Origin: Burkholderia sp. Ax-1719 | Lineage (GTDB): Bacteria > Pseudomonadota > Gammaproteobacteria > Burkholderiales > Burkholderiaceae | Length of the DNA: 64,000 nucleotides | Direction of reading: 5' to 3' | Assembly: GCF_011753055.1 (NCBI RefSeq) | Contig: NZ_VWWJ01000007.1 | Location: forward strand, 62,001 to 126,000 | Shown here: positions 24,666-33,209 of the stretch, in pieces | How the letters are laid out: the number at the start of each line of letters is the position of its first letter | Position numbering within the stretch: position 1 is the first letter of the stretch | The notes under the pieces: model-generated | The model's database searches: none | What the model saw: the letters and a program-made list of their open reading frames with translations, nothing else | Told to the model about the DNA's origin: nothing | Program-made: the position numbers and the translations under genes

Positions 24666-25922
24666 TCAGGCCGGCAGAACGTCCGGACGATTGTTCGGGA
24701 AACGCTTGAGCACGTCTTCCGTGATGTTCAGATGTTCCATCACCAGCTTCGGCGGCGTATGCGTGAGCCAGTCGGACAGCGACACTTCGGCAAAGTGATC
24801 GGCCTTGAATACCTCGATCATGATGATGTCGGTGTCGCCGGTGTTTTCGATGTAGTGACCTAGGCTCTTCTTCACGTAACCGATATCGCCGGCACGGAAA
24901 TCGGCGGTCGCGGCCTTCGGGCCGGTGTCGAACACGGTCATGCGGCCTTCGCCCTGAATCCAGTATTGCCATTCGTCGGCGTTCGGATGCCAATGAAGTT
25001 CGCGCAGGCCGCCCGGCTTGATCGTCACCATCGCCGCGGCAATACCCGTGGATACCTTGAAGTTGCGGCTGTCCGCAATACGCACGCTGCCACCCCTGGT
25101 TTCCTTGAAGGGCTTCATCGAACCAAGCGAGAAGACAAACGGGAAATCCGGTGCGCCCAGCGGCGATTTGACCGCGGCCTGTGCGGCTGCCAGCGGTCCA
25201 GGATCGTCGCCCTGGAAAATCCACAGGTTGTCGGTCGGGATATTCTTGAAGGCGTCCTGCGGCACGTTGAAGTTCGCCGCCAGCACTTCCGGCGGCGTAT
25301 GCGCAATCCAGTCTGTGACCAGCAGCGTATTGAATTCGGATGCCTTACCATTATCGAAGGCGATCATGAATTCCGCGCCCGTGGGTCCCAGGCCCTGAAG
25401 CGAATGCGGCAGCCCCGGGGGGAAATACCAAAGATCGCCCTTCTTCACATCGGCCACCTGGCAGCGACCTTGCTCGTCCAGAATCGTGATACGGCATTCG
25501 CCTTCGAGCATGATTGCCCATTCGGCCTGTTGATGCCAGTGCATTTCCCGAATGCCGTTCTGCGACAGGCGCATATTGACGCCGGAGATATCCTCCGAAA
25601 TAGCGAAATCGTTCTGCGTCACTTCACGCGCCCAGCCGCCGTTCTGATAACGCTTGTGCGCGTTGTTGAACGATGCCCAGAAGAGATCCATACCGTTGAT
25701 GTCAGTGGCAGGCGGATTCTGGAAATCGGGGAATTCATTCGCGAGCGTAGGGTTCTGCGGGCCCGGATCGTCAAGACTGGTGGGGCTCTTCGCGTTGACC
25801 CGGCCTTCTGGCGGACGGTCCGGATTGCCGAACGTAGCGGCCTTCGCGGTAGCGGCAACGCCCAGTGCGGCAGCGCCGGCTGCTGCGCCTACCAGCATTT
25901 TTCGTCGGGACAAGTCGGTCAT
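24666..25922 (-). CDS. oxdC: Tat-exported bicupin oxalate decarboxylase-like protein
   Basis: 418 residues from the ATG at 25922 (CAGGAG upstream). The N-terminus MTDLSRRKMLVGAAAGAAALGVAATAKA is a twin-arginine signal. Two cupin domains follow with full metal sets: His128, His130, Glu134, His173, and His310, His312, Glu317, His356. The second-site glutamate corresponding to Glu333 of Bacillus OxdC is Glu370. The lid loop that reads SENST in Bacillus is SEFNT here (195-199) and keeps the catalytic glutamate, favouring decarboxylase over oxidase activity. OxdC converts oxalate to formate and CO2, consumes a proton and needs Mn. Export by Tat would let Mn be loaded in the cytoplasm. Confidence 0.88.
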   Translation of the reverse strand: MTDLSRRKMLVGAAAGAAALGVAATAKAATFGNPDRPPEGRVNAKSPTSLDDPGPQNPTLANEFPDFQNPPATDINGMDLFWASFNNAHKRYQNGGWAREVTQNDFAISEDISGVNMRLSQNGIREMHWHQQAEWAIMLEGECRITILDEQGRCQVADVKKGDLWYFPPGLPHSLQGLGPTGAEFMIAFDNGKASEFNTLLVTDWIAHTPPEVLAANFNVPQDAFKNIPTDNLWIFQGDDPGPLAAAQAAVKSPLGAPDFPFVFSLGSMKPFKETRGGSVRIADSRNFKVSTGIAAAMVTIKPGGLRELHWHPNADEWQYWIQGEGRMTVFDTGPKAATADFRAGDIGYVKKSLGHYIENTGDTDIIMIEVFKADHFAEVSLSDWLTHTPPKLVMEHLNITEDVLKRFPNNRPDVLPA

Positions 25923-26400
25923 GGATAGCTCCTGGCAAATGCCTGAATACAACTGATGAAATCTGGGTTGTGACTTCTAGACGACGCGTCATTGACGTCG
26001 TCTGTGCAGTTGATATTAGAGCTACCCCGTTCCGAATAATATTCAATTATTCGGATCAAAACTATCACACTCAATTATGGTTTTCTTTGTGCCTCTGCGC
26101 GTCAATTCACCGCCACGCGCGAACGAACTGTACTTCAAATTTATGCTAACGACTGTACTGCTATCGATGCGAACCGCACGCCTAACATTCGCTTCGACAT
26201 TTCTTTTTTAAATTATTTTTAGAGGATTTGAAGTCAATTCTTGCAACACAGAAAGTCATCTGTCATTGATTTGATGGCTTTGTGGTTATTTTGTGAAGGC
26301 GCATCGTTGCGCCAATTTTTTCGCCGTGGTTGTATCTCAACAGATATATCGCCCCACCCTACGCGGCGGGTTGGCTTGCGGGCGACGTGAAATTGAAAAG
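25923..26400. other. AT-rich divergent region, oxdC and porin
   Basis: 478 bp without a supportable gene, clearly more AT-rich than its surroundings. It contains two perfect inverted repeats close to the oxdC start, listed separately, and must hold the promoters of oxdC (minus) and the porin (plus). Confidence 0.55.
25979..26054. promoter_or_regulatory. Two inverted repeats upstream of oxdC
   Basis: AGACGACG-N9-CGTCGTCT at 25979-26003 and CCGAATAAT-N5-ATTATTCGG at 26032-26054, both perfect. They lie 57-132 bp upstream of the oxdC start codon, so either could be a regulator site or a leader hairpin. Confidence 0.5.
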
Positions 26401-27573
26401 ATGAAAAAACTGCTATTAGCCTCGGCGATTCTCGCTGCGTTTTCCAGCCACAGCCACGCGCAGAGCAGCGTGACCTTATACGGCACCATCGATACGGCAT
26501 TGATCTATGCGAACAATATGGCCACCGGTTCGGCTGGCCACGGCACGAGCGGTATCGAAATGGACAGCGGAGGAACGCATGCTTCGCGTTGGGGTTTGCA
26601 GGGCAAGGAGAATCTCGGTGGCGGACTCGCTGCGATCTTCCAGCTCGAAGATGGTTTTTCCAGCGCAAATGGCAAGCTTGGCAATACCGGCGACATGTTC
26701 GGACGGCAGGCATATATCGGCTTGTCCTCCGCGACCGACGGAAAAATCACGCTTGGCCGTCAATACAGTTTCATGTCGCAATGGCTTTCCGCGCTGAGCG
26801 CCGAAGGGCGCGGCTGGGGCGGCAATCTTGCATCCCACCCGTTCAATAACGACGACATGATTCGCCATACCAGCATCCGCAATTCGGTTCGCTATGTGAG
26901 TCCGACATACCGCGGCCTCACACTCGGCGCGATGTATGGCTTTTCGAACGAAGCGGGACAGTTCGCCAACAATCGCGCTTATAGTTTTGGCGCCCGTTAT
27001 GTGAATGGACCCATTGCACTCGTAGCGAGCTATGGACAGACCGATCGCTCGGCGGGTTCGGCGAATTTCAATGCGGACGGCGCGGTCAGCAATAGTGACG
27101 GCGATGCAACGATCACAGGCGGCCGAGAGCGTGTCTGGGGACTAGGCAGCAAATATTCGTTCGGTCACGCCGCCGTTGGCGTGGTGTGGACCCACTCTTC
27201 CACTCGCGACGTCACCAGCGTCTGGCAAGGCGGCAGTCTCGTGCCGCTGGTGGGCGACATGCTGAGTTTCGACAATTTCGAAATCAACGGTCGCTATTTC
27301 GTCACACCTGCCTTGAGCCTGGCGGCTTCCTACACCTATACGGATGGTCACTTCGACGCGTCGGGTTCGAGCCTCAACCCCAAATGGCACGAAGCAATTG
27401 TGCAGGCCGACTACCGCTTTAGCCACCATACCGACGTGTACCTTGAAAGCCTCTACCAGACGGTGAGCGGCGGCGGCGGAAACACCGTTTTCAATGCGTC
27501 GATGTTCAATGTGACGCCTTCGGCGAACGGGCATCAACTGCTGTTCGTTGCCGGTCTGCGGCACCAGTTCTAA
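26401..27573 (+). CDS. Outer-membrane porin, Porin_4 family
   Basis: 390 residues from the ATG at 26401, the start of a clear signal peptide (MKKLLLASAILAAFSSHSHA) followed by QSSVTLYGTIDTAL. Barrel repeats and the RQAYIGL and GRQYSFM segments typical of the family are seen, and the protein ends in GLRHQF. It is divergent from oxdC, which makes it a candidate entry channel for oxalate or another small anion. It is convergent with a cytochrome c gene across a 10-bp hairpin. Confidence 0.9.
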   Translation: MKKLLLASAILAAFSSHSHAQSSVTLYGTIDTALIYANNMATGSAGHGTSGIEMDSGGTHASRWGLQGKENLGGGLAAIFQLEDGFSSANGKLGNTGDMFGRQAYIGLSSATDGKITLGRQYSFMSQWLSALSAEGRGWGGNLASHPFNNDDMIRHTSIRNSVRYVSPTYRGLTLGAMYGFSNEAGQFANNRAYSFGARYVNGPIALVASYGQTDRSAGSANFNADGAVSNSDGDATITGGRERVWGLGSKYSFGHAAVGVVWTHSSTRDVTSVWQGGSLVPLVGDMLSFDNFEINGRYFVTPALSLAASYTYTDGHFDASGSSLNPKWHEAIVQADYRFSHHTDVYLESLYQTVSGGGGNTVFNASMFNVTPSANGHQLLFVAGLRHQF

Positions 27574-27581
27574 ACGGCTTG

Positions 27582-27614
27582 AGGCGGAAAGAGGGTTTCA
27601 TCGGCTTTCCGCCT
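27582..27614. terminator. Hairpin between convergent porin and cytochrome c genes
   Basis: AGGCGGAAAG (27582-27591) and CTTTCCGCCT (27605-27614) are perfectly complementary with a 13-base loop, directly after the porin stop codon. Confidence 0.65.
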
Positions 27615-27618
27615 TCGC

Positions 27619-28140
27619 TCATTTGCGGAGTAAATCGTAGTGCGCGGCGTCGATCCCTTTGTCAGCGCGCAGGAAGGCAACCAGATTCCAGAGATCACCA
27701 TCTGGCAGCGATCTCCCAAATGCAGGCATCGCGGTCATTTTCACGCCATGCCGCATAACCCAATATGTCGATTGCGGATTGTTCTTGCGCACGGCCGCGA
27801 GCAACCTGGGAGCCGGAGGTGAAATGCCCGTACCAATAGCATCGGGGATCGCGCCCGGTGCGCCATGACAAAATACGCAGTGCTGATCGTAAAGTCTGGC
27901 GCCAGTTTTAATATGTTCCGGCGTCAGCAGATTGCCCGGCACGACTACCGCCGATGACTGTAGATCGAGCGAATGCTGATAGGTCGCATGCAACAGCCAC
28001 GCAACAAAGCGATTATCTTGAGAGGTCGCGGCGACATCGACATGTCCGGAAAGCGAATAGCAAAGCGCAACCAGAACGGTCAAAACAAGAAATGTGCTGA
28101 TCGAGCACAGCGCTATCACAGCGTTTTGACGGAATGACAT
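27619..28140 (-). CDS. Membrane-anchored c-type cytochrome
   Basis: 173 residues from the ATG at 28140; an upstream TTG at 28182 is possible but would add a head before the membrane helix (AVIALCSISTFLVLTVLVALCYSL). The single heme site is CVFCH (Cys88, Cys91, His92), and the sixth ligand is likely the Met in TAMPAFG near residue 138. The mono-heme domain faces the periplasm and resembles class I cytochromes that serve alcohol or aldehyde dehydrogenases. It lies 45 bp after the ClC gene on the same strand. No redox enzyme is adjacent, so its partner is unknown. Confidence 0.85.
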   Translation of the reverse strand: MSFRQNAVIALCSISTFLVLTVLVALCYSLSGHVDVAATSQDNRFVAWLLHATYQHSLDLQSSAVVVPGNLLTPEHIKTGARLYDQHCVFCHGAPGAIPDAIGTGISPPAPRLLAAVRKNNPQSTYWVMRHGVKMTAMPAFGRSLPDGDLWNLVAFLRADKGIDAAHYDLLRK

Positions 28141-28185
28141 TGAGCGAACAGATATAGCGTGAGATGAGCGCAAAAGTGGCAATAT

Positions 28186-29514
28186 TCAAACGTTCGAATG
28201 TTCGACCTGCTTTTCCGCAATCTCCGCACGCAGGCGCGAATGGCTCATCCAGGCCAGCACGGCAGGCATCACTCGAATTGTCATGACCGAACCAGCAACC
28301 GCGAGCAACAAGGGATAAAGCAGATTGTGGTCCGCATGCGTGAACTCTACGATCAGCACCACGGCGGTCAACGGCATCTGCATGGAAGCGGCGAGAAACG
28401 CGCCTGCACCAATCAGCGCACACGCACCAGGCGCGAGCGTCGGAAAGAAAAAGCTCCACACTCCGCCAAGCACCACCGCAAGCAACGCGCCGTTTGTCAG
28501 ACCCGGTGTGAGCAGACCGCCCTCTGCGCCCGCGCGCAGGCTCGAAGCCTCGATGGCAACCTTCAGCACAAGCAGCGCGGCGGCCAGCGCGATGGTGAGA
28601 CTGCCATCGAACGAAAGCGACGCAGCGCCTTTGCCATTCCCGGCGAGTTGCGGAAACACGATCACCAGTGCGCCGATCGCCACGAAGTTCACGATCGAGT
28701 ACACGACCAGTTTCAAACCGCGCGGAGCGTGTGCGCGTGCACTGGAAGTGAGTTTGACGAAGCCCCATGCAGCGAGACCGAACAGTGGCCCGCAGACGGC
28801 CGCCCAGATCAGCAGTGGGCCGTTTGAGTCAAACGCGGGAACGAGGTATTGCTGCTCGTTGCCCAATCCGCTCCACGCCACTACCGCCGCAATCGTCGAA
28901 CTCACGAGCGCGACAATCAGCGCGCGAGGCGCGAACGTGCCCAACAGCACTTCCAGCACGAACACCGCGCCACCCAGCGGCACGTTATAGACCGCTGCGA
29001 GGCCCGCGCCCGCGCCGCATGCCACCATGAGACGACAATCGTCGCTCGTAAGCCCCGCACGATGGGCAAGACGACCGGCAAACAGCGAGCCGATTTCACG
29101 CGGCGCGACTTCCCGTCCTAGCGGCGAGCCCAATGCGACCGTGACGATCTGCAGCAGCGCATGCACCATCGTGCTGACGAAAGGCATGCGCGGATCGGCG
29201 GAACTCACCGCCTTGCGAATGCTGACCAGCGGCTTGCCATAACGATATAACGCCGCCCAGCCGATGCCCGCGACGGCGCCACAGAACGACAGAACGGCTA
29301 GCCGGCGCATCGGCGATGCGGCGCTCACGCCTTCCAGAAAGCTTTCATGCCCCACCCACTGTCCGATGCTGTAGCCATAGGCGACATGCTGGATGGCATG
29401 CAGCAGCAAAGCGAGCCCCATCCCGCCAAGCCCCGCGCCAATGCCTGTGAGGACGGTGACGAGGGCGAAGGCCAAAGGCTTGCTGTGAGAAATGGCGGTG
29501 GAACTGGAACTCAT
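28186..29514 (-). CDS. ClC-family chloride channel or H+/Cl- antiporter
   Basis: 442 residues from the ATG at 29514, about ten to twelve helices. The gating motif GREVAPRE holds the external glutamate (Glu135), and AEGGLLTPGLTNGA matches the third selectivity segment. The first canonical element, GSGIP, is not recognisable (YRYGKPLVSI at that place), as in the more divergent ClC branch. Bacterial ClC antiporters help in extreme acid by returning charge. Proton consumption by the nearby oxalate decarboxylase gives this location some sense, but the link is inference. Confidence 0.85.
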   Translation of the reverse strand: MSSSSTAISHSKPLAFALVTVLTGIGAGLGGMGLALLLHAIQHVAYGYSIGQWVGHESFLEGVSAASPMRRLAVLSFCGAVAGIGWAALYRYGKPLVSIRKAVSSADPRMPFVSTMVHALLQIVTVALGSPLGREVAPREIGSLFAGRLAHRAGLTSDDCRLMVACGAGAGLAAVYNVPLGGAVFVLEVLLGTFAPRALIVALVSSTIAAVVAWSGLGNEQQYLVPAFDSNGPLLIWAAVCGPLFGLAAWGFVKLTSSARAHAPRGLKLVVYSIVNFVAIGALVIVFPQLAGNGKGAASLSFDGSLTIALAAALLVLKVAIEASSLRAGAEGGLLTPGLTNGALLAVVLGGVWSFFFPTLAPGACALIGAGAFLAASMQMPLTAVVLIVEFTHADHNLLYPLLLAVAGSVMTIRVMPAVLAWMSHSRLRAEIAEKQVEHSNV

Positions 29515-29663
29515 GGGAACGGCCTGAAAACGTGTATTCCGGGATAACCCGAATGGTATCCCGATCAATGTATGCGTTTTGTTACTTATTTTTCTGAATC
29601 AATGCGCTGAGCGCATATATAAGATGGAGGTCATACCGCGCGTGTGTACCGCCCGCAGCGCCG

Positions 29664-30911
29664 TTAGACCTGCACGCGATGCGCAAGCGGCGGATGGCTC
29701 TCGAAATATCGCTGAATGCCTTTGAAGATCGCATCGGCCATTTTTTGTCGATATGCAGCGTTCAAAAGCTTTTTCTCTTCTTCCGGATTACTGATGAATG
29801 CCGTCTCCACCAGAATCGACGGAATATCGGGTGCCTTCAGAACCGCGAACGCTGCCTGCTCGACACCGCTGCCATGCAGTTGATTGATCTGACCAATCTC
29901 ATCGCGCACGAACGCGCCGTACTTGAGCGAGTCGTTGATTTGCTGCGTCGTGGACATATCGAACAGCACTGGCGCCAGATGACGATCAGCGCCGCCCAGA
30001 TCGAGTCCACCGATTTCATCCGAGGCATTTTCGCTTTTCGCGATCCAGCGCGCGGCAGCGCTCGACGCGCCGTGCTCAGACAGCGCAAATACTGACGAAC
30101 CGTGCGCAGCCGAAGTCGTAAAAGCATCCGCGTGAATGGAAACGAACAGGTCTGCGCCAGCACTTTTGGCCTTGGCGACCCGTGTGGCCAGTGGCACGAA
30201 GAAGTCGTCGTCGCGCGTCATGATGGCCTGCATAGTTGACGAAGCGCGGATCCGCTCGTTTAACCGGTGTGCAATATCCAGTACGACGTGTTTCTCGTAG
30301 GTCCCTGCGCCGCCAATGGCGCCGGGGTCCTCGCCGCCGTGACCGGGATCGATTGCGATGGTCAGCTTTCGCGCCAGATTGGTGTGGGCGTGCGATTGCA
30401 CCTGCAAGGAAGAAGTCGATTCAACCGATGCCGATGCCGCATAAAGATCGACCATCAGCCGATAGCCATAGCGGCCTGCCGGTGCAGTCGAGAAGACCTT
30501 CGGTGACACCGCGCCCTTGAGGTCGACGACCAGCCGCACGATCTGCGGCGAAAACTGCCCCACGCGAACGCCTTTGATATGCGGATCGTCTGGATGAATC
30601 TGCGCCACGATATCCCTCAGGCGCTGATCCAGCGTCAGACCTTGCAGATCGATAACCAGCCGTTCCGGCGTGCCAAGCTGATGTTCCTTGACTTCGAGCG
30701 GCTGCGTCGATTCGATCGCCACACGCGTGTAGTCAGCGGCAGGCCAGACTCGAACACCCACGACCTTTGGATCGGTGTTTGCCGCTGCCAGTTCGGGACC
30801 AAGGCCCACCACCAGCGCAGAGGCGCCAAGCTTCAGAAACTTTCTACGCGTATACGGGTTACGGCAGCTTGAGACGAGCCTTTGAGGACGAAGCCTCTTT
30901 GCATCTTCCAT
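29664..30911 (-). CDS. amiC: N-acetylmuramoyl-L-alanine amidase with Tat signal (AmiC-like)
   Basis: 415 residues. NPYTRRKFLKLGASALVVGLGPELAAA is a twin-arginine signal (Arg22-Arg23). An AMIN domain (about 48-160) targets the septum or cell wall. The amidase_3 domain follows, with zinc ligands His191 (DPGHGG), Glu206 (YEKHVV) and His260 (VSIHADAF) and catalytic Glu369 (VETAFISN). The segment 276-335 matches the autoinhibitory helix of division amidases activated by EnvC/NlpD. It cleaves peptide stems from peptidoglycan for daughter-cell separation. AmiC of E. coli is a classic Tat substrate. This copy stands alone; a housekeeping copy may exist elsewhere. Confidence 0.9.
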   Translation of the reverse strand: MEDAKRLRPQRLVSSCRNPYTRRKFLKLGASALVVGLGPELAAANTDPKVVGVRVWPAADYTRVAIESTQPLEVKEHQLGTPERLVIDLQGLTLDQRLRDIVAQIHPDDPHIKGVRVGQFSPQIVRLVVDLKGAVSPKVFSTAPAGRYGYRLMVDLYAASASVESTSSLQVQSHAHTNLARKLTIAIDPGHGGEDPGAIGGAGTYEKHVVLDIAHRLNERIRASSTMQAIMTRDDDFFVPLATRVAKAKSAGADLFVSIHADAFTTSAAHGSSVFALSEHGASSAAARWIAKSENASDEIGGLDLGGADRHLAPVLFDMSTTQQINDSLKYGAFVRDEIGQINQLHGSGVEQAAFAVLKAPDIPSILVETAFISNPEEEKKLLNAAYRQKMADAIFKGIQRYFESHPPLAHRVQV

Positions 30912-31353
30912 GATATTTCGTTGTGAACGTGCAGTGGCTTGAGCCGAAGTGGCAGAAAGGGCCGGTGCATCTTATCGTTCGCCGCAACAAGAAAACGCAG
31001 CATCTCTGCTGCTTAAATCGATTTTCATCTTTGCGTGAACGGGATTCGGCGCGCAGAAATAACGGCGCCAAAATGTAGCCACAAAACTGTCATCCGTCCA
31101 AGTCTTGTTTCTCATGAGGCAATGAGAAAAATGCATGGCAAAAACAAACGAAAGACCGGCTTTCTTGACACTTTCTTGATGTCTCACGCGCTATATACGT
31201 TGACAAAATCAGCTTGATAAATCGAATGCATGTGCCGTCGTGATGCTGTTGCCCATGCAAAAGGCTCAAACTGTAATCGTCCCGACAACTGCCATTACGC
31301 TACATTCGCCCTCGCCGGATGGAATCGTTTGTGAAACTGGTATGAGGAAAAGC
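30912..31353. other. Intergenic region between amiC and the ABC binding-protein gene
   Basis: 442 bp with no supportable gene. CGCTATATACG near 31189-31199 resembles one arm of a ModE molybdate-repressor site, but I see no clear second arm. TTGACA occurs at 31200-31205 without a well-spaced -10 box. Confidence 0.4.
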
Positions 31354-32274
31354 ATGAAATCGAGTATTGCTGCGTGGGTATCCACCGCAGTCGTTGCCTT
31401 GGCGTTTGGCAGCGCGCACGCTGAAGAGGCGGTGAGAGTGACCTATGCGGGTTCGATGGGTGTCGTGATGGATCAGGGCCTCGGCCCTGCTTTCGCGAAA
31501 GCAAACCACGTCCAGTATCAGGGGCAAGGCGAAGGCGCATACGGAATGGCCCGGCTTCTGGCTTCGAAAAAGCTCGTTGCCGATGTGTTTTTCTCGATCA
31601 CACCCGGGCCGATGGCAATTCTGAAACGCGCGGGTCTGATCGACGAAGCCATCCCGGTCGCCAGCACCAGCATGGTGATCGCCTATAACCCCAAGAGCCG
31701 GTACGCCAGCCAGCTCGCGGCAAGCCAGGCAGCCGGCGCACAACCGTGGTGGCAAGTGCTTGCACAACCGGGCCTTCGTTTTGGTCGAACCGATGCAAAA
31801 ATCGACCCGCAAGGCCAGAACATCATCTTCACGATGATGCTCGCCGAGCGTTACTACCAACAACCGGGTCTGGCGAAAAAGCTCCTCGGGGACACGGAAA
31901 ACCCGCAGGAAGTATTCGCTGAAGGCGGTCTGTTGACGCGACTGGAAGCCGGTCAGGTGGATGCATCGTCAGGTTATGAAAGCGCCGTGAAATCGGCCGG
32001 GCTACCTTATATTCCGCTTCCGGACGCAATCAATCTCAGCAACCCCGCTTACGCGAAAGACTGGTACAACACGGTCTCCTTCAGCATCCGCAATCCCGCT
32101 GGCGAATTGAAGTCGCTTACGCCGCAGCCATTGGTGTTTTATGTCGCTATCCTCAAGAATGCGCCGAATCCGGAAGAAGCGAAGAAATTCGCCGAATTTG
32201 CGTTGAGTCCGCAAGGACAGACCATTTTCAAACAGCGCGGATACGGTCAGCCCAAGGGCGAAACGCTCCGTTAA
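31354..32274 (+). CDS. Extracellular solute-binding protein, molybdate/tungstate type
   Basis: 306 residues from the ATG at 31354, with GAGGAAAAG directly upstream; that sequence lies inside the alternative start at 31342. The signal peptide is MKSSIAAWVSTAVVALAFGSAHA. VTYAGSMGVVMDQGLGPAF, DVFFSITPGPM and KIDPQGQNIIFTMML follow the WtpA/ModA-like binding fold, with serines and an Asp near the oxyanion pocket. It ends 4 bp before the permease gene. The substrate is likely an oxyanion such as molybdate or tungstate, but this is family-level only. Confidence 0.8.
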   Translation: MKSSIAAWVSTAVVALAFGSAHAEEAVRVTYAGSMGVVMDQGLGPAFAKANHVQYQGQGEGAYGMARLLASKKLVADVFFSITPGPMAILKRAGLIDEAIPVASTSMVIAYNPKSRYASQLAASQAAGAQPWWQVLAQPGLRFGRTDAKIDPQGQNIIFTMMLAERYYQQPGLAKKLLGDTENPQEVFAEGGLLTRLEAGQVDASSGYESAVKSAGLPYIPLPDAINLSNPAYAKDWYNTVSFSIRNPAGELKSLTPQPLVFYVAILKNAPNPEEAKKFAEFALSPQGQTIFKQRGYGQPKGETLR

Positions 32275-32278
32275 TCCC

Positions 32279-33067
32279 ATGCCGCAGTTTATGTCTGCGC
32301 GCCATCTGGATCGTCCACGCGCGCTAGCCTGGGCCTTGCGCGTACCTGCACTCGCGGTCCTGGCCGTGCCCTTTCTTGCCTTGATCGGCCAGACACACTG
32401 GGGAAGCATTACCGCTGCCTATGGCGATTGGGATGCGGTGCGGGTTTCGTTGACACTCAGTGCGTGGGCGCTGCTGATCATCATCGCAATCGGCATACCG
32501 CTGTCGATCTGGCTGGCGAAAACTGCCGGATGGATTGGGCGCGCGGTCGAAACGCTCGTCCTGTTCTCGCTGCTGACTCCGTCTCTGGCGACCGGCATTC
32601 TTCTTGTCTGCGCCTACGGGCCATACAGCCCGCTCGGCGAACTCCTCACGCGCCTGGGCTGGTCGCTCAATAACAACGCGGCGTCGTTCATCGTCGCGCA
32701 GATCTATGGCGGCCTCGCCTGGTTCGTCGTTTCCGCCAGAACCGCGTTCGAAAACATTCCGCCCGCGCTGGAGGAAGCCGCGCAGGATCTGGGCTGCACG
32801 CCGTGGAGCGTGTTCTGGCACATCAGTCTCCCTATTGCCGCGCGGGAGATCTGCACGGGCGCCATCGTCGCCTGGGTCAGAATGATCGGCGAGTTTGGTA
32901 TTGCGGCGGTATTCTCGTACTTTCCACAAGGCATCCCGGTGAAACTATTCGTGAATCTGCAGAACGATGGACTGCAGTCGGTCTACGTGCTCATCTGGAT
33001 TCTTTTGTTGTCCTTGCCGCTTCCGCTCATACTCCTGTCATTTTTCAGGCGCACACGCAAAACCTGA
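32279..33067 (+). CDS. ABC transporter permease, ModB/WtpB type
   Basis: 262 residues with about six membrane helices. The EAA motif LEEAAQDLGCTPWSVFWHISLP contacts the ATPase subunit. PLSIWLAKT and LLTPSLATGILLV match ModB/CysT permeases. It follows the binding protein by 4 bp, a clear operon. No ATP-binding subunit gene follows; the next gene is an unrelated MFS carrier. The importer must borrow an ATPase from elsewhere or has lost it. Confidence 0.85.
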   Translation: MPQFMSARHLDRPRALAWALRVPALAVLAVPFLALIGQTHWGSITAAYGDWDAVRVSLTLSAWALLIIIAIGIPLSIWLAKTAGWIGRAVETLVLFSLLTPSLATGILLVCAYGPYSPLGELLTRLGWSLNNNAASFIVAQIYGGLAWFVVSARTAFENIPPALEEAAQDLGCTPWSVFWHISLPIAAREICTGAIVAWVRMIGEFGIAAVFSYFPQGIPVKLFVNLQNDGLQSVYVLIWILLLSLPLPLILLSFFRRTRKT

Positions 33068-33209
33068 AATAGCCGCACATATCCATCGTGCCGATAATGG
33101 CATGCAATTTCGGTTGATTTGACACCACGCAGCCTGACCTGGACACTGATTGCCATTCGCCACGCAACTGGCGTGGACGCTTGCACTGAATCTTTCGACG
33201 CGAGTAGAT

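Noticed and set aside
25923..26400. Insertion-sequence remnant suggested by the AT-rich segment
   Set aside because: No transposase fragment, no terminal inverted repeats with flanking duplications; the dyads sit near the oxdC start as regulatory sites would.
31200..31230. Sigma-70 promoter with TTGACA upstream of the ABC pair
   Set aside because: No -10 box with 16-18 bp spacing follows; the best TATA-like string is at the wrong distance.
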